Below, one piece after another: positions 1-9,023 of a stretch of 64,000 bases of DNA; positions within the stretch are counted from its first letter, which is position 1, and each line of letters begins with the position of its first letter. Source of the stretch: Kaistia hirudinis (GTDB lineage Bacteria; Pseudomonadota; Alphaproteobacteria; Rhizobiales; Kaistiaceae); contig NZ_JACIDS010000003.1 in assembly GCF_014196455.1 (NCBI RefSeq), positions 186,001 to 250,000 on the forward strand, given 5' to 3'. The notes beneath the pieces are model-generated. The model was not told where the DNA came from. It ran no database searches and saw only the letters and a list, made by a program, of their open reading frames with translations. The translations under genes were made by a program, and so were the position numbers.

Positions 1-563
1 TCGCCGAGGCGTCGATCGCCGCGTTCGGCAAGGTCGACATCCTCGTGACGAATGCCGGCGTCTCGAAGAGCGTGCCCTTCGCCGAGCTGACGGCAGAGGA
101 GTGGGACCGGGTCAACGACGTCAACGCCAAGGGCGTCTTCCTGAGCTGCCGGGCCTTCGTGCCGCATATGATCGAGCGCAAATACGGCAAGATCGTCAAC
201 ATCTCGTCGATGGTCGGCAAGGAGGCGATCCCGTTCTTCGCGCATTACTGTGCGTCGAAATTTGCGGTCATCGGCCTGACGGAATCGATGGCCAAGGAGC
301 TCGCGCCGCACAACATCAATGTGAACGCGGTCTGCCCCGGCGTCGTTCGTACGCCGCTCTGGGATCCGCTGCTCGAGCAGCTTTCCGAGAACAAGAAGAT
401 CAGCCGGGAAGAAGCCTGGGAAGAGTTCGTCGGCGGCATCCCGTTCAAGCGGCCGCAGACGCCGGAGGACATCGGCGAGGCCGTCGCGTTCCTGGCGTCG
501 GACCGGGCGCGCAATATCACGGCCAGCGCGGCCAACGTCTCCGGCGGCCAGATGATCTGGTGA
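1..563 (+). CDS. Short-chain dehydrogenase/reductase, 5' end cut by window
   Basis: Classical SDR oxidoreductase missing its N-terminal NAD(P)-binding glycine motif, because the frame is open from the first bases of the window. Visible are the NAG motif (VTNAGV near base 45), the structural SSM segment of the active site (VNISSMVG) and the catalytic YCASK at about base 246-260, followed by the usual PGVVRTPL segment and the C-terminal SGGQMIW end. The GTG at 45 is internal to the NAG motif and is not a start. Likely an NAD(P)-dependent alcohol or sugar-acid dehydrogenase of the adjacent catabolic island; substrate not determinable. Confidence 0.9.
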   Translation, partial: AEASIAAFGKVDILVTNAGVSKSVPFAELTAEEWDRVNDVNAKGVFLSCRAFVPHMIERKYGKIVNISSMVGKEAIPFFAHYCASKFAVIGLTESMAKELAPHNINVNAVCPGVVRTPLWDPLLEQLSENKKISREEAWEEFVGGIPFKRPQTPEDIGEAVAFLASDRARNITASAANVSGGQMIW

Positions 564-673
564 ATCCGGCGGGCCGCGCGCAGGCGTGGCCCGCTTTTCC
601 AAGGCATATCCCGGCGCGGCGACGCGTCTGCCCGAGCCTTGCCCTCCCCAAGTGATCACGGCCGGTGCGAATT

Positions 674-684
674 CTCAGACTGAG
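674..684. promoter_or_regulatory. Candidate operator, CTCA-N3-TGAG (site 1)
   Basis: Perfect 11-nt palindrome CTCAGACTGAG about 100 bases before the SDR start at 783, preceded by TT. One of several similar intergenic sites in the island (also near 10558, 13801, 17672, 17771, 30728 and 32697). The binding protein is unknown. Confidence 0.4.
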
Positions 685-782
685 GATCTTTGGGCCGGCC
701 GAACCGCCTGACCGGGCTAGTCTTTCGAGCAAAGGAACGCGGCAGCCAAGCCGCGGCGGAGGCCACGGTCAGGGAGGGAAGA

Positions 783-1502
783 GTGGCGAGGCTTTCTGGA
801 AAAATCGTGTTGGTGAGCGGGGCGGCCCAGGGCATCGGCCGTGCGGTCGCGGAGCTGTTCGCCGAGGAAGGCGCCACCGTCTATGCCGGTGACGTCAGGC
901 CGGTTGCGTCGGCGGCCGGCATCGTACCGCTCAGCCTCGACGTGACCCGCGAGAGCGACTGGGCGGCAGCGGTCGACCGCGTCCTCGCCGAGCAGGGGCA
1001 TCTCGACGTGCTGGTCAACAATGCCGGCATCGTCAAGGCCTATGGACCGGTGCTCGATACGCCGCTCGATGCCTGGAACGAGGTCGTCGGCGTCAATTTG
1101 ACCGGCAGCTTCCTCGGCATGAAGGCCGTGATTCCGGCCATGCAGTCGGCCGGCAAGGGCTCGATCGTCAATTTCTGCTCGATCTGGGGCAATGTCGGCG
1201 TGGCCGGCGCCGCTGCCTACAACGCCGCCAAGGGTGGCGTGCGCAACATGACAAAGAATGCGGCCGTCACCCATGCGGCGGAAAATATCCGTGTGAATTC
1301 GGTGCATCCGGGGCTCATCCGCACGCCACTGGTCGAGGCGCAGTCGGACGCGATGAATGCCGGAATCATCGCCCAGACGCCAATGGGACGGATGGGCTCG
1401 CCACGCGAGGTGGCACAGGCCTGCCTCTTTCTCGCCAGCGACGAATCCTCGTTCGTCACCGGCTCCGAACTCGTCGTCGACGGCGGCTATCTGGCCCAGT
1501 GA
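783..1502 (+). CDS. SDR family oxidoreductase
   Basis: A 239-residue classical SDR. The Rossmann glycine motif GAAQGIGRA lies near residue 10, the NNAG motif near 77 and the catalytic Y-N-A-A-K near 141; the C-terminal VTGSELVVDGGYLAQ is typical of the family. I choose the GTG at 783 because it follows a strong Shine-Dalgarno sequence (AGGGAGGGAAGA) and gives a normal family N-terminus. An upstream start at 690 would add 31 atypical residues. The stop is 17 bases before the cupin gene, so the two are probably co-transcribed. The specific alcohol or sugar substrate is unknown. Confidence 0.93.
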   Translation: MARLSGKIVLVSGAAQGIGRAVAELFAEEGATVYAGDVRPVASAAGIVPLSLDVTRESDWAAAVDRVLAEQGHLDVLVNNAGIVKAYGPVLDTPLDAWNEVVGVNLTGSFLGMKAVIPAMQSAGKGSIVNFCSIWGNVGVAGAAAYNAAKGGVRNMTKNAAVTHAAENIRVNSVHPGLIRTPLVEAQSDAMNAGIIAQTPMGRMGSPREVAQACLFLASDESSFVTGSELVVDGGYLAQ

Positions 1503-1519
1503 GTGTGCAGGAGGATCGC

Positions 1520-1915
1520 ATGAACATCATGAACGCCCGCGTCGAGCCGACGATCGAGCATGGCGGAACCTGCCACACCTATTTCATGGTGCCCAAGGAG
1601 GCCATGCGGGCGGAGACGCAGGGCTCCTATCTCGAATACGTCGCCGAGTTCGAGATCGCTGTCGGCGCCCATCTGGAGCCGCACCGGCATGACACGCATG
1701 AGTTCTACTACGTCCTCAGGGGGCGCGGGCTGATGCAGATCGGAGCCGAGAAGCGCGAGGTGGCGCCCGGCGACCTGATCCACATTCCGCCCAATGTCGT
1801 TCATTCGATCCGTCCGATCGGCGAGGAGCCGATCCGCGCTCTTGCCTTCGCCGCCAGCTTCCTCCCGCCTGGCGGTGCGGGGAGCGAAGCCGAGGCCGCC
1901 GACCTCCCGGCGTGA
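1520..1915 (+). CDS. Small single-domain cupin protein
   Basis: A 131-residue protein with one cupin_2 barrel. Motif 1 is seen as G-x5-H-x-H-x3-E (EPHRHDTHEFYYVLRG) and motif 2 as PGDLIHIPPNVVHSI, giving the His/His/Glu/His metal site. AGGAGG seven bases upstream sets the ATG at 1520. Such cupins bind small acids or sugars, or act as isomerases or dioxygenases. Its position directly behind an SDR suggests a step in the same pathway, but no function can be assigned. Confidence 0.9.
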   Translation: MNIMNARVEPTIEHGGTCHTYFMVPKEAMRAETQGSYLEYVAEFEIAVGAHLEPHRHDTHEFYYVLRGRGLMQIGAEKREVAPGDLIHIPPNVVHSIRPIGEEPIRALAFAASFLPPGGAGSEAEAADLPA

Positions 1916-1944
1916 GGGGACTGCCGTCTCTCCGGCTTCTCCCC

Positions 1945-1984
1945 AGGCCGGCCTCGCTGCTAGAGCAGCGAGGCCGGCCTTTCG
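1945..1984 (+). terminator. Strong hairpin after cupin gene
   Basis: A perfect 16-bp stem (1945-1960 with 1965-1980) with a TAGA loop sits 30 bases after the cupin stop, followed only by TTCG. The stem is very stable but the T tract is poor, so it may work as a terminator or as an mRNA 3' stabiliser. It separates the SDR-cupin unit from the following FAD oxidoreductase gene. Confidence 0.6.
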
Positions 1985-2043
1985 AACGCGAGCGTCGTCC
2001 CCACCAGCGCCGGCGGGACGGCCGAACTGGAGCCATGTGAGCA

Positions 2044-3186
2044 ATGAGCGATTTCGACTGCGTCATCGCCGGCGCGGGTGTGGTGGGGCTTGCGATCGCC
2101 AAGGCGCTCGCCGAGCGCGGCCATGCGGTGCTGGTCGTCGAGAAGGAGGAGCATGTCGGGACCGGCATCAGCGCGCGCAATTCAGAAGTGATCCATGCCG
2201 GCCTCTATTATCCGCCGGGCAGTCTGAAGGCCCGCTTCTGCATCGAGGGCCGCGACCTGCTCTACGACTATTGCGTCGCGCGAGGCGTCCCGCATCGGCG
2301 GGTCGGCAAGCTGCTGGTGGCCGTCGAAGCGGCGCAGGCCGGCCGTCTCGACGCGATCCGGGACAATGCGCAGAGCAGCGGCGTCGATGACCTCGTGCCC
2401 CTGACGCAGGCGGAGGCGCTCGCGCTCGAGCCGGAACTGCACTGCGTCGCCGCGCTGCTGTCGCCATCGACGGGAATCGTCGATGTGCACAGCCTGATGC
2501 TGGCGCTGCAGGGCGACGCCGAGGCCGGGGGCGCGGTGATGGCGCTGCGCACGAGTGTCGAGCGCGTCGCCACGCGCCGCGACGGCGTCACGGTGACGAC
2601 GCGTGGGGCCGATGGCGAGGGCTTCGACCTCGAGGCGGGGTTCTTCATCAATGCGGCCGGGCTCGATGCACCGGCGCTCGCGCGGCGGATCGACGATCTG
2701 CCGGCGGAGCGCGTTCCGCCGGCCTATCTCGCGCGGGGCCACTATTTCACGCTTTCCGGCCGGTCGCCCTTCTCCCGGCTCGTCTATCCGATGCCGGTCG
2801 AGGGCGGGCTCGGCATCCATCTGACGCTCGATCTGGCCGGCAGCGCCCGTTTCGGTCCGGATGTCGAATGGATCGACACGATCGACTATTCCGTCGATCC
2901 GGCGCGCGGCGCGCTCTTCGCGGCCGAAATCCGCCGCTACTGGCCGGCCTTGGACGAGGCCTCGCTGCAGCCCGGCTATGCGGGCATCCGGCCGAAGATC
3001 TCCGGCCCCGGCGAAGTGGCGGCCGATTTCCGCATCGAGGGACCGGCCGACCATGGCGCCGGGCCGATCGTCAATCTCTTCGGAATCGAGAGTCCCGGCC
3101 TGACCGCGAGCCTCGCGATCGCGCGGCACGTGGCCGATCTCGTCGATGCGGCGGGGGGCGGCAGGGATGGTCCCCCCGGATCCTGA
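2044..3186 (+). CDS. FAD-dependent oxidoreductase, LhgO (L-2-hydroxyglutarate oxidase)-like
   Basis: A 380-residue DAO-family flavoprotein. The N-terminal dinucleotide motif is GAGVVGLAIAKAL; the stretch TGISARNSEVIHAGLYYPPG with S-L-K-A-R-F-C after it is characteristic of the L-2-hydroxyglutarate dehydrogenase/oxidase branch. The C-terminal FAD-binding GPAD...FGIESPGLTASLAIA is present. Members oxidise 2-hydroxy acids such as L-2-hydroxyglutarate at the membrane or in the cytoplasm. No strong ribosome site precedes the ATG at 2044. The OYE gene starts 21 bases downstream, probably in the same operon. Confidence 0.88.
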   Translation: MSDFDCVIAGAGVVGLAIAKALAERGHAVLVVEKEEHVGTGISARNSEVIHAGLYYPPGSLKARFCIEGRDLLYDYCVARGVPHRRVGKLLVAVEAAQAGRLDAIRDNAQSSGVDDLVPLTQAEALALEPELHCVAALLSPSTGIVDVHSLMLALQGDAEAGGAVMALRTSVERVATRRDGVTVTTRGADGEGFDLEAGFFINAAGLDAPALARRIDDLPAERVPPAYLARGHYFTLSGRSPFSRLVYPMPVEGGLGIHLTLDLAGSARFGPDVEWIDTIDYSVDPARGALFAAEIRRYWPALDEASLQPGYAGIRPKISGPGEVAADFRIEGPADHGAGPIVNLFGIESPGLTASLAIARHVADLVDAAGGGRDGPPGS

Positions 3187-3207
3187 ACCATCACGGAGTT
3201 GATATCG

Positions 3208-4326
3208 ATGTCGAGCGCCCTCTTCTCGCCGATCACGCTGCGCGGGCTGACCTTGCCCAACCGCATCGTCGTATCGCCGATGTGCCAGTACAATTCGACG
3301 GACGGCACAGCGAACGACTGGCATCTCATGCATCTCGGCCAGTTTTCGCTCGGCGGCTCCGGCGGTCTCGTCATGACCGAGGCGACGCATGTCACGCCGG
3401 AAGGGCGCATCACGCTCAAATGCGCGACGATGTGCAGCGACGCCAACGAGGCGGCGATGAAGCGCGTCATCGAGTTCTGCCGCCAGTATGGTGTCGCCCG
3501 TCATGGCATCCAGCTGAGCCATGCCGGCCGCAAGGGATCGACCTTGCCGCCGGCGCTCGGCGGGCGCCCGCTGAAGGCGGAGGAGGGCGCCTGGCAGACC
3601 GTCGCGCCGTCGGCACTGCCTTTCGGCGATGGCTGGCACGTGCCGCATGCGCTGGATCTCGACGAGATCGAGGCGCTAACGCGGTCCTATGTGGCTGCGG
3701 CCGAGCGGGCGGATCGGATCGGCTATGATCTCGTCGAGCTCCATGCGGGGCACGGCTATCTGCTGCACCAGTTCCTGTCCCCGTTGTCCAATGTGCGCAC
3801 GGACCGCTATGGCGGCAGTCTCGAGAACCGCATGCGCCTGCCGCTGGAGATCTTCTCGGCCGTGCGCGCCGTCTGGCCGGACGAGAAGCCGATGGGCGTC
3901 CGCATCTCCGCCACCGACTGGGTCGAGGGTGGCTGGACGCCCGAGGAGTCGGTTGTCTTCGCTCGCGAACTGAAGGCGCTCGGTTGCGACTATGTCGATG
4001 CGTCCAGCGCGGCGCTCGATCCGCGCCAGCAGATCCCGATCGCCGCCGGCTACCAGGTTCCTTTCGCCGAGAAGATCCGAAACGAGGCGGGCATCGCGAC
4101 GATGGCGGTGGGGCTCATCGGGACGGCACAGCAGGCCGAGGCGATCATCGCGGACGGACGGGCCGATCTCGTCTGCATGGCGCGCGGCGCCATGTGGGAC
4201 CCGCGCTTCGCCTGGCATGCCGCGGAGGAACTGGGCGCCGAGGCGCCTTATGCGCCGCGCACCATGCCCTGCCATCCCTCCACCCGCCCGTGGCTCTTCC
4301 CCGGCCGGCAGAAGCCCGCCGCCTGA
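3208..4326 (+). CDS. NADH:flavin oxidoreductase, old yellow enzyme family (YqjM-like)
   Basis: A 372-residue FMN TIM barrel. It has the YqjM-class N-terminus (LPNRIVVSPMCQYNS, including the redox-sensing Cys), the substrate-binding QLSHAGRKGS and HAGHGYLLHQFLSPLSN segments, and the RTDRYGGSLENR signature. The ATG at 3208 is preferred over the TTG at 3199 because a CGGAG lies nine bases upstream. Reduces activated C=C bonds of enones or enoates. Fits an island acting on unsaturated cyclic or aromatic-derived compounds; the natural substrate is unknown. Confidence 0.92.
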   Translation: MSSALFSPITLRGLTLPNRIVVSPMCQYNSTDGTANDWHLMHLGQFSLGGSGGLVMTEATHVTPEGRITLKCATMCSDANEAAMKRVIEFCRQYGVARHGIQLSHAGRKGSTLPPALGGRPLKAEEGAWQTVAPSALPFGDGWHVPHALDLDEIEALTRSYVAAAERADRIGYDLVELHAGHGYLLHQFLSPLSNVRTDRYGGSLENRMRLPLEIFSAVRAVWPDEKPMGVRISATDWVEGGWTPEESVVFARELKALGCDYVDASSAALDPRQQIPIAAGYQVPFAEKIRNEAGIATMAVGLIGTAQQAEAIIADGRADLVCMARGAMWDPRFAWHAAEELGAEAPYAPRTMPCHPSTRPWLFPGRQKPAA

Positions 4327-4356
4327 GCGGCCGGGCTGCCGACCCAGTCGCCGGCC

Positions 4357-5880
4357 CTATCCGGCGGGATTGGCGAACACGGACCGGTAACGGTCGCGCA
4401 GCACGTTCTTCTGCACCTTGCCCATGGTGTTGCGCGGCAGTTCGTCGACGAAGTCGATATGGCGCGGCAGCTTGAAGCGGGCGAGCCGCTCCGTCAGCGC
4501 CCCAAGGATCGCTTCGGCCGAGACATCGTTCCGGCCGTCGCGCACCACCACGGCGACCACGCCCTCGCCGAGATCGGGATGCGGCACGCCGATGACGGCA
4601 CTCTCGACGACGCCGGGCAGCGCGTCGATCTCGCTCTCGATCTCCTTGGGATAGATGTTGTAGCCGCCGGCGATGATGAGATCCTTGCCGCGGCCGACGA
4701 TCTGCACATAGCCGTCGGCATCGATCAGGCCGAGATCGCCGGTGATGAAGAAGCCGTCCGGCCGGAACTCCGCCGCCGTCTTCTCCGGCATGCGCCAATA
4801 GCCGCTGAACACGTTCGGCCCGCGCACCTCGATCATCCCGATCTTGCCCGGACCGAGTGGACGCCCGCCCTCTGGCTCAGTGATCCGGACCTCGGTCCCG
4901 GGCAGCGCGAAGCCGACCGTGCCGGCGCGCCGCTCGCCGTCATAGGGGTTGGAGGTATTCATGTTGGTCTCGGTCATGCCGTAGCGTTCGAGGATGGCGT
5001 GGCCCGTCCGCTCGCGCCAGACGGCGTGGGTCTCCGCGAGCAGCGGTGCCGACCCGGACACAAAGAGACGGATCGACCGCGCCCGCTCCCGATCGAGTTC
5101 GGGATGCTGCAGCAGGCGGACATAGAAGGTCGGCACGCCCATCAGCGCGGTCGCGCGCGGCAGCGCGGCGATGATGCGCTTCGGATCGAACTTGCGTTCG
5201 AACAGCATCGAGCCGCCAGAGAACAGCACGACATGCGTCGCGACGAAGAGGCCATGCGTGTGGAAAATCGGCAGCGCGTGAATTAGCACGTCGTCGGCGG
5301 TGAAGCGCCAGGCTTCGACGAGGGCCAGTGCGTTGGAGACGAGATTGCCATGCGTGAGCATGGCGCCTTTCGAGCGGCCCGTCGTGCCCGAGGTGTAGAG
5401 GATCGCTGCGAGATCATCGGCCCCGCGCGGGGCGACAGCCACCTCGCCCGTCTGCGTCCCCGCCTTGGCGAGCAGGCTTCCATCGCCGTCGGCGCCGAGC
5501 GTTTCGAGACGCGCGCCGACCTTGCGCGCAAGGGGCTCGATGGCTTCGGCGCGCGCGGGATCGACAATGACGAGGCGCGGCTCCGCATCGGTGAAGAAAT
5601 AGTCGAGCTCGGCCGTCGTATAGGCGGTGTTGAGCGGCAGGAACACCGCGCCGGTCCGGATGCAGGCGAGATAGAGCAGGATCGCCTCAGGGCCCTTCTC
5701 GACCTGAACCGCGACGCGATCGCCGAGCTCCACGCCGAGCGCGACCAGCGTCGCCGCGATGCGGGCGGCGCTATCGAATGCCGCGCCATAGCTGATGCGG
5801 CGGCCGTCGTCGGTCTCCATGAGCAGGCGTTCGGGCGCCGGACTGCGCGCGCGTATGGCGTCGAACAGGTGATTGCCCAT
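4357..5880 (-). CDS. matB: Malonyl-CoA synthetase (MatB-type acyl-CoA ligase)
   Basis: A 507-residue ANL-superfamily ligase. The adenylation P-loop YTSGTTGRSKGAMLTH is near residue 170, the A5 motif YGMTETNMNTSNPYDGERR near 300, the hinge GRGKDLIIAGGYNIYPKE near 405 and the catalytic Lys motif PRNTMGKVQKN near the C-terminus. The MTETNMNTSNPYDGERRAG pattern is typical of malonyl/methylmalonyl-CoA synthetases. It lies 17 bases downstream of the malonyl-CoA decarboxylase gene on the same strand with CGGAGGAA before its ATG. Together they convert malonate via malonyl-CoA to acetyl-CoA. No malonate transporter gene is seen beside them. Confidence 0.9.
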   Translation of the reverse strand: MGNHLFDAIRARSPAPERLLMETDDGRRISYGAAFDSAARIAATLVALGVELGDRVAVQVEKGPEAILLYLACIRTGAVFLPLNTAYTTAELDYFFTDAEPRLVIVDPARAEAIEPLARKVGARLETLGADGDGSLLAKAGTQTGEVAVAPRGADDLAAILYTSGTTGRSKGAMLTHGNLVSNALALVEAWRFTADDVLIHALPIFHTHGLFVATHVVLFSGGSMLFERKFDPKRIIAALPRATALMGVPTFYVRLLQHPELDRERARSIRLFVSGSAPLLAETHAVWRERTGHAILERYGMTETNMNTSNPYDGERRAGTVGFALPGTEVRITEPEGGRPLGPGKIGMIEVRGPNVFSGYWRMPEKTAAEFRPDGFFITGDLGLIDADGYVQIVGRGKDLIIAGGYNIYPKEIESEIDALPGVVESAVIGVPHPDLGEGVVAVVVRDGRNDVSAEAILGALTERLARFKLPRHIDFVDELPRNTMGKVQKNVLRDRYRSVFANPAG

Positions 5881-5897
5881 GACGATGTTCCTCCGCT

Positions 5898-7277
5898 TTA
5901 TTCTTTGTGCTCGGACTTTGCGCCGCGCCTTGCCGATGGCAGCCGTGGCCGCTTTGCGCCCGTCCGCGGCAGAAGGCTGCGGATCGATGGTACGGCGACC
6001 ACCTCATGACTGGCGAAATAGCGCTCGTGGTTCGTCTCGATATCTTCGGGCCGATAGCGGTAATTGACCATCAGGCCGAGCGCCGTGCCGATCCCCCGGG
6101 GCGAGCGGTCGCCGAGCGGATTGATGCGCTCGAGCTGCGCGCCATTGCCGAGGTGGAAGCGGGCGACGGGATCGATCACGCGCCCGCCATCGTCCCGCGC
6201 GAGAAGGAAATACCGTGCCGCGAGAGCGGGCATGAGCGCCTCCATGCGCGCACAGGCCGCCTCGTCGTCGATCCAGCCGGGCGTGGTGGCGATAGCCCGC
6301 GCCTCCTTCGCGCCCTCGACGTCCGCGCTATCGCCGCCGACCCACGCGGCGAAGCCGGGCACGGGCGAAAGGGTCATGAAATCGACGAGGCCTGGAAGAT
6401 CCCGGTGCAGATCCTCGACGACCTGCTTGATCAGGAAATTGCCGAAGGAGATCCCCCTGAGACCGCGCTGGCAGTTCGATATCGAATAGAAGACCGCGGT
6501 CGTCGCCTCCTCGGCCGGAAGCACCGGCCGCTCTTCGCGCAGGAGTTCCGCGATCGTGGAGGGAATGCCGCGCGTCAGCGCTACTTCGACGAAGATCAGC
6601 GGCTCTTCGGGCAGTTGCGGGTGGAAGAAGGCGTAGCAACAGCGGTCCTCCGGTTGCAGGCGCCGTCTCAGATCATCCCAGTTGTGGATCTCGTGCACCG
6701 CCTCGTCGCGGATGATCTTCTCGAGAATGCTGGCCGGCGTGCTCCAGTCGATGCGGCGCAGCGTCAGGAAGCCGCGATTGAACCAGGACGACAGCAGGTG
6801 GATGAAGTCGCGGTCGACCACGGCGAGATCGGGGCGCAGCGCCAGCCGTGGGAGCAGGTCCTCGCGCATCCGCACCAACGTCTCGACGCCGCCCGGCGCG
6901 AGATTGATCCGGCGAAAGAGGTCCTGGCGCGCCGGCTCGGTCGCCGCGTGCAGCAGGGAAGCCGACATGTCGCTCGGATCGCGCGCATAGGCATCGATCG
7001 CCGCCGCGACCTGTGCATGATCGCTGCCGAACCGCGCGAGCAGCATGTCCAGAAATGCGAGCCGCGCCGCCGCGTCGGACTGGCGCCAGCGCGTGATGAT
7101 CGCGCCGGCATAGGCAACGCCGGACACCTCGCCGCGGCTCGAGACCAGCCTTTCACACAGCTGCTGCATCGTCAGCCCGGCGGCGATCCCGTCGCCGCCA
7201 CGGACGCGGCCGATCATGCGGCGCCCGCGGTCCGCGACGCCCTGCAGAAGCTCGGCGAGGGAGAGGGCGCGATTCAT
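5898..7277 (-). CDS. matA: Malonyl-CoA decarboxylase
   Basis: A 459-residue MCD family protein: an N-terminal helical domain (to about 160) and a C-terminal acetyltransferase-like domain. The catalytic Ser/His regions typical of MCD are visible (TLSPVPGFAAW near 290 and VARFHLGNGAQLERINPLGD near 390), as is FFHPQLPEEPLIFVEVAL near 225. Decarboxylates malonyl-CoA to acetyl-CoA. First gene of the matA-matB pair, divergent from the SDR at 7415, with an AAATATCGAT site in the shared promoter region. The ribosome-binding site before the ATG is weak. Confidence 0.93.
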   Translation of the reverse strand: MNRALSLAELLQGVADRGRRMIGRVRGGDGIAAGLTMQQLCERLVSSRGEVSGVAYAGAIITRWRQSDAAARLAFLDMLLARFGSDHAQVAAAIDAYARDPSDMSASLLHAATEPARQDLFRRINLAPGGVETLVRMREDLLPRLALRPDLAVVDRDFIHLLSSWFNRGFLTLRRIDWSTPASILEKIIRDEAVHEIHNWDDLRRRLQPEDRCCYAFFHPQLPEEPLIFVEVALTRGIPSTIAELLREERPVLPAEEATTAVFYSISNCQRGLRGISFGNFLIKQVVEDLHRDLPGLVDFMTLSPVPGFAAWVGGDSADVEGAKEARAIATTPGWIDDEAACARMEALMPALAARYFLLARDDGGRVIDPVARFHLGNGAQLERINPLGDRSPRGIGTALGLMVNYRYRPEDIETNHERYFASHEVVAVPSIRSLLPRTGAKRPRLPSARRGAKSEHKE

Positions 7278-7342
7278 CCGGGATGGTCCGCTGCGCGAGG
7301 CCCGTCAGGCGCCTCGACCGGCGAAGAGCCAATATGAACATA

Positions 7343-7353
7343 AAATATCGATA
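7343..7353. promoter_or_regulatory. Candidate operator AAATATCGATA (site A)
   Basis: An A+T-rich island in otherwise GC-rich DNA between the divergent matA and SDR genes. The same core occurs at 9024-9034 upstream of the GntR gene and as a 14-bp perfect palindrome at 10599-10612 between yciI and the FAH operon. Plausible binding site for the GntR/FCD regulator encoded at 8203. Confidence 0.45.
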
Positions 7354-7414
7354 GAACGACCATGCCGCAATTATGATCGCTAAAAGCCAGGATGCCGGAT
7401 GGAGGATTACCGGA

Positions 7415-8185
7415 ATGAATATCGCGGCGCAGTTCGACTTGAGCGGCAAGACGGCCTTCATCACCGGTGGCGGCGGCGGGCTCGGTGCGGCGGTGGCCGA
7501 GGCCTATCTGGCCGCCGGCGCTGCGGTCGCCATTTCGGACATCGACGCCTGGCGGGTCGACGCCGCCGTTCAGCGCCTTGCCGGCAAGGGAACGGTCATC
7601 GGCGTCCCGGCGGACGTGACCGATGCGGGCAGCGTCGGCGAGGCGGTCGCCGCGGCGATCCGTTCCCTCGGCAAGATCGATATCCTCTTCACCGCCGCGG
7701 GTTTTGCACGCCGCACGGCGGCGGTCGATCTCGATCCGGAGGAGTTCGATCGCATCATGGCGATCAATGTGAAGGGTACCTTCCTGCCGGCCCAGGCGGT
7801 TGCGCGCGACATGATCGCCCGCGGTGGCGGTGGCAAGATCATCACGATCGGCTCGGTGCGCGGCCTGGTCGGTCACCCGCTCGGCTATGTGAGCTACGGC
7901 ACCAGCAAAGGCGCCGTGCACCTGCTGACCCGGCAACTCGCCACCGAATGGGCTCAGCACCGCATCAACGTCAATTGCATCGCGCCGTCGGTCATCCGTA
8001 CGCCGCTCGCCGATTTCATCCTCAAGAACCCGGAGGTGCGCGATCTCTTCATGTCGCGCATCCCGTTCAACCGGCCTGCGGAGCCCGAGGAATTGGTCGG
8101 CACCGCGATCTATCTCGCCGGCCGGGCTTCGGATTTCGTCACCGGGCAGATCCTGTTCGTCGACGGCGGCAGCACCGCCGGCTGA
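7415..8185 (+). CDS. SDR family oxidoreductase
   Basis: A 256-residue classical SDR with GGGGGLGAAVAEA near residue 14, TAAGFA in place of NNAG, the serine segment ITIGSVRG and the catalytic YGTSKGA near 159; it ends TGQILFVDGGSTAG. Start at 7415 is set by GGAGG at 7401-7405; the upstream ATG at 7373 lacks a ribosome site. Divergent from matA. The replacement of the NNAG motif by TAAG is mildly unusual for the family. Substrate unknown. Confidence 0.92.
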   Translation: MNIAAQFDLSGKTAFITGGGGGLGAAVAEAYLAAGAAVAISDIDAWRVDAAVQRLAGKGTVIGVPADVTDAGSVGEAVAAAIRSLGKIDILFTAAGFARRTAAVDLDPEEFDRIMAINVKGTFLPAQAVARDMIARGGGGKIITIGSVRGLVGHPLGYVSYGTSKGAVHLLTRQLATEWAQHRINVNCIAPSVIRTPLADFILKNPEVRDLFMSRIPFNRPAEPEELVGTAIYLAGRASDFVTGQILFVDGGSTAG

Positions 8186-8202
8186 GCGGCGCCAGGCGGC
8201 GT

Positions 8203-8943
8203 TCAGGCCGGACCGCGGTTGCGTCGCGGCCGTGCGTCCGGCATTTCCCGTGAGCGGAGCGCCTGCAGCGACAATTCGCTGGTCAGGCGATAGTGGCGGA
8301 GGAGCGCATCGACGGCACCGTCCGCGTCGCCCTCCAGTGCCTTGGTGGCGATGTCGCGGTGCTCGGCGAGTTCGTCCCGGTCGCTCCGCCCGCCCGCCCG
8401 CGCGATATGGCGATAGCGCCGTGCCTGGTCGGCGAGTTGCTCGCAGAAGCCGATCAGCCATCGCGACCGGCAGGCGGCGATCAGCGCGCCATGAAAAACG
8501 CGATGCAGCCGCTCCCATTCGGGATTGGCCTGTCCGGCCGCGAGATAGCGCTGCGTGCGCGACAGCCAGTGGAGCGCGACGACGATCTCCTCCTCCCAGC
8601 GACGCGTGCGATTGGCGATCGATTCGCGCAGCGCTTTCTCCTCGAGCCAGCACCGCGTGCGCGTCAGCTCCATCAGCTCGTCGGCCGAGACGGGCATGAC
8701 GAAAAAGCCGCGCTGGTCGTGGCGTTCGAGCAGTCCTTCCGAGGCGAGACGGTTCATCGCCTCGCGCACGGGCGAGGCACCGGCGCCGTAATGCGCCACG
8801 GCCCATTCGACCCGAACCTTGCTGTTGGGTTCGAGCGCACCGTGCAGCAGATCGTCGCGAAGCTGCCAGTAGACCGTGCTGGCCAGCGTGCTTCGGGCGG
8901 GCGGACTGGACGGGGCATCGGAGAGGGATGTGTCGGTCAACAC
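8203..8943 (-). CDS. GntR family regulator, FCD (FadR C-terminal) subfamily
   Basis: A 246-residue regulator. An N-terminal winged helix (about residues 22-90, with SPVREAMNRLASEGLLERHDQ as recognition region) is followed by an all-helical FCD ligand domain with the metal-ligand histidines of the family (FHGALIAAC, EHRDIATKAL, LLRHYRLTSE). FCD regulators usually sense carboxylates, and MatR of malonate operons belongs to this class. It lies next to the malonyl-CoA genes and carries an AAATATCGAT-like site 80 bases upstream, suggesting autoregulation. It could be a MatR or the regulator of the YciI/FAH genes; undecided. Confidence 0.9.
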   Translation of the reverse strand: MLTDTSLSDAPSSPPARSTLASTVYWQLRDDLLHGALEPNSKVRVEWAVAHYGAGASPVREAMNRLASEGLLERHDQRGFFVMPVSADELMELTRTRCWLEEKALRESIANRTRRWEEEIVVALHWLSRTQRYLAAGQANPEWERLHRVFHGALIAACRSRWLIGFCEQLADQARRYRHIARAGGRSDRDELAEHRDIATKALEGDADGAVDALLRHYRLTSELSLQALRSREMPDARPRRNRGPA

Positions 8944-9023
8944 AGTTCCGTCGGTGGCAACCCGGCCGGCATGCCGGGGCTGACCACGTTATATTTTCGT
9001 TGATCGGGAGTTCAAGCGAATAC

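Noticed and set aside
3199-3210. GATATCGATG before the OYE gene as a further AAATATCGAT site
   Set aside because: It lacks the flanking A/T run and overlaps the start codon; probably chance.
2182-3648. A 488-codon minus-strand open frame
   Set aside because: Antisense to the LhgO-like and OYE genes, low-complexity Arg-rich translation, no ribosome site.
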